A DNA stretch of 64,000 nucleotides from Hyphomicrobium sp. GTDB taxonomy: Bacteria; Pseudomonadota; Alphaproteobacteria; Rhizobiales; Hyphomicrobiaceae. Made by a program: the position numbers and the translations under genes. Positions 15,730 through 26,202 of the stretch are shown here, piece by piece. Where the stretch lies: positions 186,001 through 250,000 of the forward strand of contig JAFWGI010000015.1 in the NCBI GenBank assembly GCA_017512425.1. Reading direction: 5' to 3'. Position 1 is the stretch's first letter; each line of letters starts with the position of its first letter. The notes below the pieces were generated by a model, which saw only the letters and a program-made list of their open reading frames with translations, did no database searches and was not told where the DNA came from.

Positions 15730-17106
15730 TTATTCGCCGGGCGAAAGCGGATGCGAACGGCCGCTTCCATTGAGGTGCCCGTTCACTTTGCCAGAATGGC
15801 TCCAGTCGGCGGTGCTATCGACCGTCATGACTTTCGCCACCGGCTTGCGCACCGCGCCGGCGCCGGCCTGCCGCTTGTACTGGATCGTGCGGATGAACTC
15901 GCGAATGCGCGGCTGGATTTCCGTGCGCCAGCGGGTGCCGTTGAACACGCCGTAGTGACCGACGCCCGGCTGCATGTAGTGGACCTTCTCGTCCTCGGGG
16001 ATCGACACGCACAGATCGTGCGCCGCCGCTGTCTGGCCGATACCGGTGATGTCGTCGCGCTCGCCTTCGATCGTCATCAGTGCGGTGCGCGTGATGGCGC
16101 CGCAATCGACGAGCTCGTTGCGATGGACGAGCTTGCGGTCAGGCAGCAAGTGATCCTGGAACACAACCTTGATCGTCTGCAGGTAGAACTCCGCCGTCAA
16201 ATCCATGACGGCGAGGTATTCCTCGTAAAAGTCCTGGTGCTGCTTGACGCTGTCGCAGTCGCCCTTGACGAGATCGTTGAACAGATCGACGTGCGCATTC
16301 ATGTGGCGTTCGAGGTTCATGGTCATGAAACCTGTCAACTGCATGAAGCCCGGATAAACCGGACGCATGAAGCCTGCGTGCGGAAACGGCACCGCAGAAA
16401 TGACATTCTGCTCGAACCAATTCAGCGAGCGCGTCGACGCCAGCTCGTTGACCTTCGTTGGATTGCGGCGCGTATCGATTGGCCCACCCATCAATGTCAA
16501 TGTCGCTGGCGCACACGGGTCGTTGTGTTGCCCCATGACAGCGGTCGCTGCCAGACACGGTACAGCCGGCTGACAAACGGCGATGATGTTGGTGTTCGGT
16601 CCAATGAATTGCGTGAACTCGATGACGTAGTCGATGTAGTCGTCGAAATCGAAACGGCCGACGGTCAGTGGCACATTGCGCGCATCGGCCCAATCGGTGA
16701 TGTAGACATCATGCTCGGGCAGCATCGCATCGACGGTGCCGCGCAGAAGGGTTGCATAGTGGCCCGACATCGGTGCGACGATCAGCACTTTCGGATCGTT
16801 GCGTGGACCCGACACCGTTTCATCGCGCACGAAGCGGATCAGATTGGCGAACGGCTTCGTCAGTACGATCTCTTCGTTGACCGGCACAGTAAGGCCGTTG
16901 ATGTGCGTCGCCTTCAACCCGAACTCAGGTTTGCCGTAGCGGCGCGTGATGTTCTCGAAGACTTCGCAGGCAGCGATGAGGTTTTTCCCGACCGGCGTTT
17001 TAGCGACAGGGTTCATTGGCCACTCAAGTGAGTGACGCAAGGCCTGCATGCCGAAGCGCCAAGGGGACATGAAAGCGTGGGCCATTTCGTAGGCGTAATA
17101 ATTCAT
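15730..17106 (-). CDS. phaZ: Intracellular polyhydroxybutyrate depolymerase
   Basis: A 458-residue cytoplasmic enzyme that degrades stored polyhydroxybutyrate. The sequence MNYYAYEMAHAFMSPWRFG is the usual N-terminus of intracellular PhaZ, so the ATG at 17106 is preferred over starts further upstream. The lipase-box equivalent VCQPAVP (Cys178) carries cysteine instead of serine, as known for this depolymerase type. The sequence around VGHYGVFNG supplies the catalytic histidine, and IVAPMSGHYATLLRGTV is also typical. The alpha/beta-hydrolase fold is complete. A phasin-like gene at 25381 and this gene together suggest PHB storage. Confidence 0.9.
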   Translation of the reverse strand: MNYYAYEMAHAFMSPWRFGMQALRHSLEWPMNPVAKTPVGKNLIAACEVFENITRRYGKPEFGLKATHINGLTVPVNEEIVLTKPFANLIRFVRDETVSGPRNDPKVLIVAPMSGHYATLLRGTVDAMLPEHDVYITDWADARNVPLTVGRFDFDDYIDYVIEFTQFIGPNTNIIAVCQPAVPCLAATAVMGQHNDPCAPATLTLMGGPIDTRRNPTKVNELASTRSLNWFEQNVISAVPFPHAGFMRPVYPGFMQLTGFMTMNLERHMNAHVDLFNDLVKGDCDSVKQHQDFYEEYLAVMDLTAEFYLQTIKVVFQDHLLPDRKLVHRNELVDCGAITRTALMTIEGERDDITGIGQTAAAHDLCVSIPEDEKVHYMQPGVGHYGVFNGTRWRTEIQPRIREFIRTIQYKRQAGAGAVRKPVAKVMTVDSTADWSHSGKVNGHLNGSGRSHPLSPGE

Positions 17107-17371
17107 CCTCAGCTTCCCCGATCGCTGCGCCGCACCTAAAGCACGGTTTTTCATCAATGGTGCTGCGCAAAGTATAGGCTGACTCTGTTCTGTCACAATG
17201 CGCAAATCGCCATGCTGGCTAATGCGACGTTCGTAGGTGTGTATTTCTCGCCGCGGTTATAGGCCGGTTCGTGCCCGCTTGCGGATTGTTGAGCAGGAAC
17301 GGCATGTTCACGGGGCTGGTGCGGCGAATCGGTTCGCTGGCGATGGGGCAAATGAGAGGGCGGCAGGTCAT

Positions 17372-18691
17372 ATGACGGCAGACGAATCCGGGCCTGCTGC
17401 GGCGCCGAAGTCGCAATTGCGCGGTCTTGTGGATATCCGGCCTGGGGAAGGCGCTGCTCTGGCCGCGTCGTTCATCATGTTTTTTGCGCTGCTTTCGGCC
17501 TACTACATCGTCCGTCCGGTCCGTGACGAAATGGGCGTCGCCGCCGGAAAAGATGCCCTGCACCACATTTTTTCGATCGTGTTCGTTGTCATGCTGGCGG
17601 CCGTGCCGTTGTTTGGATGGCTCGCGTCGCGCTTCCCCCGCCGCACCGTGCTGCCGGCGGTGTATCTGTTTTTCGTGCTCAACCTAATTGGCTTCTGGGC
17701 GCTTTTGAAAAGCGATGCCTCCGGACCGCTGAGCGCGGCCGCGTTTTTCGTCTGGGCGAGTGTCTTCAATCTCTTTGTCGTATCGCTGTTCTGGAGCTTG
17801 ATGTCGGAGCTCTGGTCGAATGCGGAAGCCAAGCGCCTTTTCGGGTTCATCGGCGCGGGAGGAACAGCCGGCGCGCTTGCTGGCCCGGCGCTGACGCAAT
17901 GGCTCGCCGCGTCCGTTCCTGTTGCCGATTTGTTGCTCGTGTCAGCCGCGCTTCTGACGGTTTCGATGCTCGCCGGTATCGCGGTTCGTCACGTTCATCG
18001 CGGTGCGGCCGGCGACGATCGTTCGCCTGCGGGCGGCGGTATCCTTGATGGCGCGTCGAAAATTTTCGCCTCGCCCTATCTCGGCAAGATCGCGCTGTAC
18101 GTTTTTCTCGCCAACATCGTCGGCACGTTCTTCTATCTCGAACAGTCGCGGCTCGTCGGCGCAACGCTTGCGTCGAGCGCCGAGCGCGTGCAGTTTTTTG
18201 CAAGCCGCGACCTTATTGTCGGGTTTGCGACGCTTGCAATTCAGATGTTCGGGACGGCGCGTATCATCGACCGTCTTGGCCTGACCGGCGGACTGATTGC
18301 TTTACCGCTGACCGCAACGGCGGGAACGCTAGCGCTCGCGTACGATCCGGTCCTCGCGATTGCCGGTGCCGTCATGGTCGCCGAGCGCGTCATCGGATTT
18401 GCGCTCTCGAACCCTGCGGTCAAGATCATGTTCACGCTGACGCCGGCGGACGAGAAGTACAAGGTGCAGAACTTCATCGATACCGTCGTCTATCGCGGCG
18501 GCGACGCCGTCTCGGGCTGGATGTTCGCAGGTATCAGTGGCGGCGCTGGGTTTGCATCGATTCTGACGGCGCTCGCAGCATTGCCGGTTGCCGCGCTCTG
18601 GCTTTGGACGGCGCGCGATTTAGGGCATGAGCACGCCCGCCGTGCAGCGCGGGCACCGATCGCGCCGTCGCAAAATAGAAGCGGCGCTTAA
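17372..18691 (+). CDS. MFS/NTP-NDP exchanger-like membrane transporter
   Basis: A 439-residue membrane protein from the ATG at 17372, which has a GGCAGG seven bases upstream. About 12 hydrophobic helices are visible. The pattern SFIMFFALLSAYYIVRPVRD near the start, LFGFIGAGGTAGALAGP and ADEKYKVQNFIDTVVYRGGD in the second half match the family that includes Tlc-type ATP/ADP translocases and their free-living relatives. The substrate is not known; free-living members are not shown to exchange ATP. It is divergent from phaZ and converges with infA. Confidence 0.75.
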   Translation: MTADESGPAAAPKSQLRGLVDIRPGEGAALAASFIMFFALLSAYYIVRPVRDEMGVAAGKDALHHIFSIVFVVMLAAVPLFGWLASRFPRRTVLPAVYLFFVLNLIGFWALLKSDASGPLSAAAFFVWASVFNLFVVSLFWSLMSELWSNAEAKRLFGFIGAGGTAGALAGPALTQWLAASVPVADLLLVSAALLTVSMLAGIAVRHVHRGAAGDDRSPAGGGILDGASKIFASPYLGKIALYVFLANIVGTFFYLEQSRLVGATLASSAERVQFFASRDLIVGFATLAIQMFGTARIIDRLGLTGGLIALPLTATAGTLALAYDPVLAIAGAVMVAERVIGFALSNPAVKIMFTLTPADEKYKVQNFIDTVVYRGGDAVSGWMFAGISGGAGFASILTALAALPVAALWLWTARDLGHEHARRAARAPIAPSQNRSGA

Positions 18692-18700
18692 AGCGCCGCT
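18680..18700. terminator. Bidirectional terminator-like palindrome between transporter gene and infA
   Basis: AGCGGCGCTT and AAGCGCCGCT form a 10-bp perfect palindrome with a single central base, and the transporter stop codon lies within it. The 3' side on the minus strand is moderately T-rich. Confidence 0.55.
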
Positions 18701-18723
18701 CCATAGTTTCGATGATGACAATT

Positions 18724-19026
18724 TTAACGTCCGCCCGGCCTGCGCGGCGGGCCACCCGGACGCGAGCCGCCGCCTGGCGGACCGCCTTCGGTCTGGCCCG
18801 GACGAACGTCTTTGTGGCGGAAGTTGATGCGGCCTTTGGTCAAGTCGTACGGCGTCATCTCAACCGTCACGCGGTCGCCCGCAAGAATCCGGATGCGGTT
18901 CTTCTTCATACGGCCGGACGTGTAAGCGATCACCTCGTGACCGTTGTCGAGCTTGACGCGGCAGCGGGCGTCGGGGAGCACCTCGTCCACCACGCCTTCG
19001 AATTCGAGCATTTCTTCTTTGGCCAT
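18724..19026 (-). CDS. infA: Translation initiation factor IF-1
   Basis: A 100-residue protein. The OB-fold core ([20 protein letters not shown], then [19 protein letters not shown] and [18 protein letters not shown]) is standard IF-1, which binds the 30S A site during initiation. The start at 19026 gives the canonical N-terminus. After the normal end near residue 72 comes an extra tail of about 28 residues rich in Gly, Pro and Arg ([20 protein letters not shown]). Such tails occur in some alphaproteobacteria; its role is unknown. Confidence 0.95.
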   Translation of the reverse strand: MAKEEMLEFEGVVDEVLPDARCRVKLDNGHEVIAYTSGRMKKNRIRILAGDRVTVEMTPYDLTKGRINFRHKDVRPGQTEGGPPGGGSRPGGPPRRPGGR

Positions 19027-19181
19027 TCGGTCCCCTCGGGCCTGTTGTGCGGCCCGTTGTGCGTAACAGCGCGTTCGGCGCCTGGTTATCCGGCGCGATC
19101 TGCGCCACATCATTCGGGCGCCTTATGCGCCGTTTTCAGTCGCTTGTCGTCTGCCGCTATGTCGCTGTGGACGGCGATATG

Positions 19182-19213
19182 AAAAGCGGGGAGCAGATGC
19201 GACTGCTCCCCGC
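19182..19213 (-). terminator. Rho-independent terminator of cspA
   Basis: An 11-bp perfect stem (CTGCTCCCCGC at 19203-19213 with GCGGGGAGCAG at 19186-19196) closes a six-base loop. On the minus strand it is followed by TTTTC. Confidence 0.85.
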
Positions 19214-19239
19214 CAATTAAAGTGTCTAATTAAATACCC

Positions 19240-19446
19240 TTAGAGCGGCCGCAGGTTGACGGCCGCGATTTTGCCGTTACGGCCACGTTCGGTTTCAAAA
19301 GCAATTTTCTGACCTTCACGAAGCGACTGAAGACCAGCGCGTTCAACCGCCGAGATGTGGACGAATACGTCGCTGCCACCTTCTTCCGGCTGAATAAACC
19401 CGTAACCCTTCTGACCGTTGAACCACTTGACAGTGCCGTTAGACAT
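19240..19446 (-). CDS. cspA: Cold-shock family RNA chaperone
   Basis: A 68-residue CspA-type protein with both RNA-binding motifs, KGYGFIQPE (RNP1) and DVFVHISAV (RNP2). It melts RNA secondary structure and is often induced by cold or in stationary phase. A GGAGG six bases before the ATG gives a strong ribosome-binding site. The long upstream gap before the next gene leaves room for a regulated 5' UTR. The exact paralogue (cspA or another csp) cannot be told from sequence alone. Confidence 0.93.
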   Translation of the reverse strand: MSNGTVKWFNGQKGYGFIQPEEGGSDVFVHISAVERAGLQSLREGQKIAFETERGRNGKIAAVNLRPL

Positions 19447-19801
19447 TCATGCCTCCAAAGCATTTATTCGTCTTCAATCGAATGACCGAAGACAATCAAA
19501 TCGCGCGATGGAGACGCTTAGGGCAGGCGGTAGGCACTGTCTTAGGGTAAGCCAAGGCGTGTTCGACGGCGCCTTTATGCCCCGGTTGCTGGGGAAAGGC
19601 AAGAACGTCGCAGCCAGGGGCAGCGTGACCAACTCTGGCGAAAGCCTCAACTTTTCGGCTCTGAACGCTCATTTTTTAGTCTGGTTTACCCTCGCCGGCC
19701 GGTGGCAAAGCAGAGGGGCAGCGAAGCGCAGGAAACCGCTCGCTGCCCTTGACGGTCGCCAGTTTAAACCGGCGCCACTTTCAAGTTCCCAGACCGTAGT
19801 A
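19447..19801. other. Intergenic region upstream of cspA
   Basis: No gene. It should hold the cspA promoter and 5' UTR and the 3' region of the M15-like peptidase gene. I see no confident promoter hexamers. Confidence 0.5.
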
Positions 19802-20272
19802 TCAGCCGCGGCGGTGCGACGGACGGCCAAGCGCCACAAAACGCGGGCCAATGTCGACGTGGACGTGGTCCATATCCGAGTAGGTCATTGTGCCGCCGCT
19901 GTGGTGGTTGGCGCGCAACCAAGCGACGACCGCACCCTTCTTGCCCCGCACGCGGAAGTCGATGGCGTTACCCGACGCATGCTTCGAAATCTTGCCAGAT
20001 CCAGCGATACGCGCGCCCGGACGGCACGTCGAAATGATCTGGACGCTGCCAAAATGGCTTTCGATGCGGCCGAGAAGCGCCCTTGCCGCACCCGTCAGGC
20101 ACGAACGCGAAGCGCCGCCCCCCTTGGAGGCGTACTTGCGATGCGTGGCGCGGTTGGTCAGCGAGCGATGCTTCATGCTGATGCCGTCGTTGCTGTAGCG
20201 CTTGGCTTCAGCGGCGACGGGCGTAAAAACGGCGATCATGGTGGCGAGAGCGGCAAGCGTAACTTTACGCAT
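19802..20272 (-). CDS. Exported M15-like D-Ala-D-Ala carboxypeptidase-type protein
   Basis: A 156-residue protein with a signal peptide (MRKVTLAALATMIAVFTPVA, cleavage near AEA). The mature domain shows the zinc-site pattern of the M15/YcbK-like fold: SKHASGNAIDFR (His and Asp ligands) and DMDHVHVDIG (third ligand). Cysteines in RSCL and STCRPG may form a disulfide. These proteins act on peptidoglycan peptides in the periplasm. GAGGA six bases upstream supports the start. The exact substrate is not known. Confidence 0.75.
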   Translation of the reverse strand: MRKVTLAALATMIAVFTPVAAEAKRYSNDGISMKHRSLTNRATHRKYASKGGGASRSCLTGAARALLGRIESHFGSVQIISTCRPGARIAGSGKISKHASGNAIDFRVRGKKGAVVAWLRANHHSGGTMTYSDMDHVHVDIGPRFVALGRPSHRRG

Positions 20273-20707
20273 TGAAAGTCCTCATACGTTTGAAATGATG
20301 TTGAATGCCGCGGCAAGGCGAACGCGCATCGGACCGATGCACCCCTGACACGGGGCCCCGAGTTTCAAATTGTAAGGGGCATGCAATGAGGGATACCGCG
20401 AGCGCCAGCCATCCCCAGGCTGCAGGGCCGACCAAAGGGCACTCGCGAATGAGAGCCTCGATCCAACCACGGTGCGTCTCGGGCGAACCCCCCAGCATCC
20501 GTTGTGCAGCGCAACGAAATCAGTAAATCGCTACGGCAGAAGTAAGGCAATGTCCGTAGTGCCGCGGCCGGTGCGACGCGGCGGCGCAAGGCTCGGCACA
20601 AGTGCCTGTAATTCCGTCGGAGAAAATGGAATAGTCGGCCGCGAACGGCTTTGGGGTGGCTCAGTTCGACGGTTTCAAACTGCCGGGGAAGACAAAGGGA
20701 GACACAA
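20273..20707. other. Intergenic region with no supported gene
   Basis: Divergent spacer between the peptidase gene and a membrane protein gene. Short open frames here lack plausible ribosome-binding sites or composition. It should carry both promoters. Confidence 0.5.
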
Positions 20708-21169
20708 ATGAATTTTCTAAAGGGGATCGTGCTCGGTTTCATTGCCGGCGCGATTGCTGCCTTGACGGCGCACGAATTTATCAGCTGGCTGTTCAGCAAT
20801 ACGGGTCTTTGGGTCGGTTGGGATCGCACGCCCTGGAGCCAGGAGCCGGTCAACAACGTCCTGCTTCCCGGTATCGAAGTCCCGCAAATCATCAGCACGA
20901 TGCTCTGGGGCGGCCTTTGGGGCGCTTTATTCGGCATCATTCTCGGGCCGCGGCCGCAAGGCTCGATGACCATTCAGGGCGCGATCCTTGGCATCTTTGG
21001 TCCGGCACTGATCGGCGTGCTCGTTGCCATTCCTCTGCTGACGCAGGCTTATCCGATCTTCTATGACGGCGACGCCGGCAAAGTCGTGCCGGTCCTTGCG
21101 ATGACGGCCGGCTTCGGTGCGGTCACCGCGTGGCTTTACGGCATGTTCCGATACGGCCGTCTGCCATAA
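20708..21169 (+). CDS. Small multi-pass membrane protein, unknown function
   Basis: A 153-residue protein with about four hydrophobic helices (LKGIVLGFIAGAIAALTA, TMLWGGLWGALFGIILG, AILGIFGPALIGVLVAIPLL and a C-terminal one). An AAGGGAG before the ATG supports this start, which gives MNFLKGIVLG. A conserved-looking Trp/Pro-rich loop (GWDRTPWSQEPVNNVLLPG) follows the first helix. No family is recognised with confidence. A strong terminator follows. Confidence 0.75.
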   Translation: MNFLKGIVLGFIAGAIAALTAHEFISWLFSNTGLWVGWDRTPWSQEPVNNVLLPGIEVPQIISTMLWGGLWGALFGIILGPRPQGSMTIQGAILGIFGPALIGVLVAIPLLTQAYPIFYDGDAGKVVPVLAMTAGFGAVTAWLYGMFRYGRLP

Positions 21170-21197
21170 CGCGCGGCGGGGCTGTACTGTGTACAAG

Positions 21198-21227
21198 GGC
21201 GGCATCTTGACGGTGCCGCCTTTTTTT
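21198..21227 (+). terminator. Rho-independent terminator
   Basis: GGCGGCA at 21198-21204 pairs with TGCCGCC at 21214-21220, followed by seven T residues. It terminates the membrane protein gene ending at 21169. Confidence 0.9.
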
Positions 21228-21284
21228 GTGACCGGGGCACGCCATATGATCGGCAGATATCGACATCATCGAAGGACACACTTC

Positions 21285-21533
21285 ATGCAGATGCTTGTGA
21301 TCGCCGCGGTGACGACAGCCATTCTTGCCGCGGGTTTGATAGCTGCTGCAGAGGCTGCTGAGCGCCGCTCAAAAGCAGCCGTGCCAGCCAAACGCGATCG
21401 CGACTGCACGCCGATCAACGGCCGGTACGGCTATTACGGCAACCCGTGGTGCGACACCGGCTCTTACCGGATGGAAGACATCGAGTTCCGCGAGCGCATG
21501 GCGCGGCAGCGCAAGCAATCGTTTGCACGCTGA
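21285..21533 (+). CDS. Small exported protein, unknown function
   Basis: An 82-residue protein starting at an ATG with GAAGGA eight to nine bases upstream; an ATG at 21246 would add 13 basic residues. The signal peptide is MQMLVIAAVTTAILAAGLIA. The mature part contains DRDCTPINGRYGYYGNPWCD with two cysteines, then a charged C-terminus (RERMARQRKQ). Similar small periplasmic proteins are seen in Hyphomicrobiales. Function unknown. Confidence 0.7.
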   Translation: MQMLVIAAVTTAILAAGLIAAAEAAERRSKAAVPAKRDRDCTPINGRYGYYGNPWCDTGSYRMEDIEFRERMARQRKQSFAR

Positions 21534-21622
21534 AATATCGCGATTCCTAAGTCTTCAGCGCAACCAAACATTTGCGCGCGCGTTTCTTGTGCGACCGAAT
21601 TGCAGCACAGGAGACGCACCTC

Positions 21623-21895
21623 GTGACATCCTTGATGAGAGCCGCGGCTGCGGCCGCAATCCTAACAGCGTCGAGCGCCGCCGTTCTGGCCGATGGCCGC
21701 GCGCCGACAGCTGAAGAAAAAGCGACAATCGAGACCGCGCTCAAGGGTCAGGGCTTCTCGACTTGGGGCAAGATCGAATTCGACGACGGTAAATGGGAAA
21801 TCGACAACGCCATGCATTCGGATGGCAAGACGTATGATGTCGATCTGGCGAAAGCCGATCTCGCTGTGTTGAAGAAAGAACTCGACGCAGACTAA
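21623..21895 (+). CDS. Exported PepSY-like small protein
   Basis: A 90-residue protein. The GTG at 21623 has AGGAG nine bases upstream and gives a normal signal peptide (MRAAAAAAILTASSAAVLA after four residues). The mature domain has the PepSY-like pattern GKIEFDDGKWEIDNAMHSDG followed by KTYDVDLAKADL. PepSY domains bind or inhibit partners in the periplasm; no partner is evident here. Family call is by motif pattern, so moderate. Confidence 0.7.
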   Translation: MTSLMRAAAAAAILTASSAAVLADGRAPTAEEKATIETALKGQGFSTWGKIEFDDGKWEIDNAMHSDGKTYDVDLAKADLAVLKKELDAD

Positions 21896-21917
21896 CACTG
21901 TCACGTTACAGAAATCA

Positions 21918-21951
21918 GCGGCCGCGTTGATCGAAGCGCGGCCGCATTATT
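21918..21951. terminator. Terminator-like inverted repeat
   Basis: GCGGCCGCG at 21918-21926 pairs with CGCGGCCGC at 21937-21945 and is followed by ATTATTT. It lies between the PepSY-like gene and the convergent GAF-PRTase gene and could serve both. Confidence 0.65.
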
Positions 21952-21961
21952 TGTAACGGTG

Positions 21962-23041
21962 CTAGTTTGGACCAATCCACGCTAAAGCCGCGATATGGTC
22001 CGCGATACGCCGGAGAGACATAACTGAGAGTTCTATATGGCGGCCGGAGGTTGCGACGTCATCCAGCACGAGTACCGATTCGAATTTTTGAGTGCTCTTT
22101 AGTTTCGGAGGCTTTAGCATAACATTTTTTCGAGGGTGGGATGTACCCTCCCGATCGACGTGTTCGAACACGCGATCAAATGGAACTTCTAAAAGTTGCG
22201 CGACGCGTCTGGCGATTTGCACAGACAGACATTCGTGTTCTTTGCTGTGGCCGCACGGCACAGGAACCACAACGCTGAAGCGCGGATTTCCAAAAATTTT
22301 CCGAACTTGTTGAGCGATCTCTTCGGCAATCGCGTCGACAAAATTGCCGTCTGGATTTTTTTTAGCGATTGTCAGCGCTTTGATCTGATGATCCTTGATC
22401 GTCTTTGACCAAGTCCGCAACGTGATGAATGCCACATCTTTGCGGTTTCGAATTGATGTTCGATTTAAAAGCGTTGAGAGCAGAAATTTTCCAGAAGTGT
22501 CGATTGACGCGTCGGGGGCTGGGCTCGCAGTGCGCGCCTCACTGAAGCCTTCAGGCGTTGCGCTGCTTGGGCCAACCTCTTGCGGAAACGTCTTGTCCAT
22601 CTCGATAGCATCGCCGACCAACATCGCAAGTTCTGTCAATATGCCGGTGACAGTCGCCGTCAGCGGCCACTTCATACCGATATTGGCCAATGAGATCGAT
22701 GCCTCGACGTCGGCATGATGCCCATGCACTGGCACATGGACCAAGTTTCTCATAAATGGCGCTGCAGTTAGCAGGGGGTGGTTCTTAAAATTGGCGTCAC
22801 GTCTAACGTTCGCAATAAACGTCATATTCGGAATACGGCCCATGGCTGGCACATCATCCCAATTGCCTTGCTTGCCCCCCAGGAAGGTACCATGAGTTCC
22901 AATGATACAGAGCTTGCGGCCGATGCGAAGCGTGACGAACCCGGCCTCGGATTTCGCCGTAGCGGCGGCGATCCTCGCCACGCGGTGATAGATCTGCGGC
23001 AGTTGCTCCGGCGCTGCAGATGGACTCACTTTGAATTCCAA
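21962..23041 (-). CDS. GAF-like domain fused to a phosphoribosyltransferase-like domain
   Basis: A 359-residue protein in a locally AT-richer stretch. Residues 15-150 look like a GAF sensor domain (LRIGRKLCIIGTHGTFLGGK, then IANVRRDANFKNHPLL and FMRNLVHVPV). Residues 200-359 look like a ComF/type I phosphoribosyltransferase: VVVPVPCGHSKEHECLSV at 257-274 and the PRPP-binding pattern VLVLDDVATSGRH at 323-335. A low-complexity linker joins them. I know of no well-studied protein with this fusion, so the substrate is open. A regulated PRPP-dependent enzyme is inference. The ribosome-binding site is weak, and the gene appears alone. Confidence 0.65.
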   Translation of the reverse strand: MEFKVSPSAAPEQLPQIYHRVARIAAATAKSEAGFVTLRIGRKLCIIGTHGTFLGGKQGNWDDVPAMGRIPNMTFIANVRRDANFKNHPLLTAAPFMRNLVHVPVHGHHADVEASISLANIGMKWPLTATVTGILTELAMLVGDAIEMDKTFPQEVGPSSATPEGFSEARTASPAPDASIDTSGKFLLSTLLNRTSIRNRKDVAFITLRTWSKTIKDHQIKALTIAKKNPDGNFVDAIAEEIAQQVRKIFGNPRFSVVVPVPCGHSKEHECLSVQIARRVAQLLEVPFDRVFEHVDREGTSHPRKNVMLKPPKLKSTQKFESVLVLDDVATSGRHIELSVMSLRRIADHIAALAWIGPN

Positions 23042-23404
23042 TAACTTTGTTTAGCCTTCAGATGCTCACGCGTTTTGCGCTTCAGTCCGTTGTATACCAT
23101 CGACGGCAGCAAAACTGCCGCTGATGCATGTTATTGCAAATAGAGAGACAGGATAATCAGTCTGCGGTTTGATATCGCTTACGAAGGGCATCACGTTTTA
23201 GATAGTCGCGATTTGCGTGATTAACTTTTGGTCGAATAAAGTGTTTTTGAAATACAATTGAACTCGGCTGTGACACGCTTTGACACGTTTTGACAGAGCG
23301 AGTGAGCGGTATCTGATCGAACTTATTAAACGATGATTAGTTGCAACGAATGAGACCGAAGATCAAACGGTCATGATCCAAGCGCAGCATTTCGCAACGC
23401 GGGA
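23042..23404. other. AT-richer intergenic region upstream of the GAF-PRTase gene
   Basis: No gene. It contains a short hairpin (CGGCAG/CTGCCG near 23102-23120) and three phased direct repeats at 23271-23300. It must hold the GAF-PRTase promoter and the lepA 3' end. Confidence 0.5.
23271..23300. repeat. Three 10-bp phased TGACA repeats
   Basis: TGACACGCTT, TGACACGTTT and TGACAGAGCG follow each other with exactly 10-bp spacing, so they lie on one face of the helix. This is a plausible operator about 240 bases upstream of the GAF-PRTase start. Confidence 0.5.
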
Positions 23405-25207
<1,803 letters not shown>

Positions 25208-25380
25208 GGCCGGGTGCTTAGCATTTGCACCACTTACACAAAAGGGGCTTATCTGGCGTCATCAGCCCATCCGGGCTGGTCAAGGCGTCGCGCCTATATG
25301 CGTAGACCGGCAACTCTGGTGCCGGCGTCAGCGTTGTGCGATGGTCAACCCGATCCCCCCAACGGCAGTGGAGCCGCATC

Positions 25381-25956
25381 ATGTCTAACGGAAACTCGAA
25401 CTTCTTTAATCCGGCCGCCTTCAACGCGCTGGGAGACGAGCAGCGCAAGGCGATGACCGCCGCGTTCGACGCCATGTCGAACTGGCGTCAGGAGCTCAAC
25501 GCCATGCAGGAAAAAAACAGCGCTGCCGTTTTCGACAAGATGTCGAGTGCCGCCAAATCGCTCGGCTGGCCGACGGAGTTCGTCGAGTTGACTCGCCAGC
25601 AAATTCAAAACGTCTCGAAAATGCAGTCGCAGGCGATCGAGCAAGTTATGGATGTCTGGGAAAAGCAGGCAACCACCGCTGCCAACGCCGGCTCGAAGCT
25701 CGAAATGCCGAAGTTCCCGGGTTTCGGCAACATGCCGTCGTTCCCAGGCATGCCGTCGTTCGGCGGCTCGTCGGGCAATTCGATGTTCCCCGGAATGCCG
25801 GACATGAGCACGCCGATGATGCCGATGCAGCTTTGGATGCAAGCCGCTGAGATGTGGCAAAAGAGCTTCCAGCAGGCGATCGAATCCTGGACCGAAGCTC
25901 AAAAGTCGATGATGAACGCTGCCAGCGGATCGTCGAAACCCGGCTCGGGCCGCTAA
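25381..25956 (+). CDS. Phasin-like PHB granule protein (tentative)
   Basis: A 191-residue protein with no signal peptide. Residues 18-105 are amphipathic helices (FDAMSNWRQELNAMQE, then LTRQQIQNVSKMQSQAIEQV) of the kind seen in phasins. A Pro/Met/Gly-rich linker (FPGFGNMPSFPGMPSFGG) leads to another helical region, MQLWMQAAEMWQKSFQQAIE. GGAG seven bases before the ATG supports the start. Together with phaZ this suggests coating of PHB granules. No single diagnostic motif is present, so a general hypothetical protein remains possible. Confidence 0.5.
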   Translation: MSNGNSNFFNPAAFNALGDEQRKAMTAAFDAMSNWRQELNAMQEKNSAAVFDKMSSAAKSLGWPTEFVELTRQQIQNVSKMQSQAIEQVMDVWEKQATTAANAGSKLEMPKFPGFGNMPSFPGMPSFGGSSGNSMFPGMPDMSTPMMPMQLWMQAAEMWQKSFQQAIESWTEAQKSMMNAASGSSKPGSGR

Positions 25957-25985
25957 CGGCTCGCGTCTCACGCGCAATCGTCTTG

Positions 25986-26015
25986 CAACGCCCCGGTCCG
26001 CAAGCTGGGGCGTTG
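25986..26015. terminator. Terminator-like inverted repeat after the phasin-like gene
   Basis: CAACGCCCC at 25986-25994 pairs with GGGGCGTTG at 26007-26015. The downstream sequence TTGCGTTAA is only mildly T-rich. Confidence 0.5.
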
Positions 26016-26202
26016 TTGCGTTAACGAAGCAGCGGTGGATTGGATTGTCCACCGTTCACGAGCTGCCTTGCAGCACGAAAGTACAATGTCTATCGTCCGG
26101 CCGGTTTTGGGGACGTGCCGCGGCTGAGCTGCCGGCATAACAATAAGCATAACGGCAGGGAGCGCGCTGTCGCGGCTCTCGCCGCAAGCGCTGGGGGACG
26201 AT

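Noticed and set aside
15751-17031. A 426-residue open frame on the plus strand across phaZ
   Set aside because: It is antisense to a complete, motif-bearing PHB depolymerase and has the His/Arg/Val-rich composition typical of GC-rich shadow frames.
19418-20275. A 285-residue open frame on the plus strand
   Set aside because: Antisense to the signal-peptide-bearing M15-like gene and to the cspA start region; no plausible ribosome-binding site.
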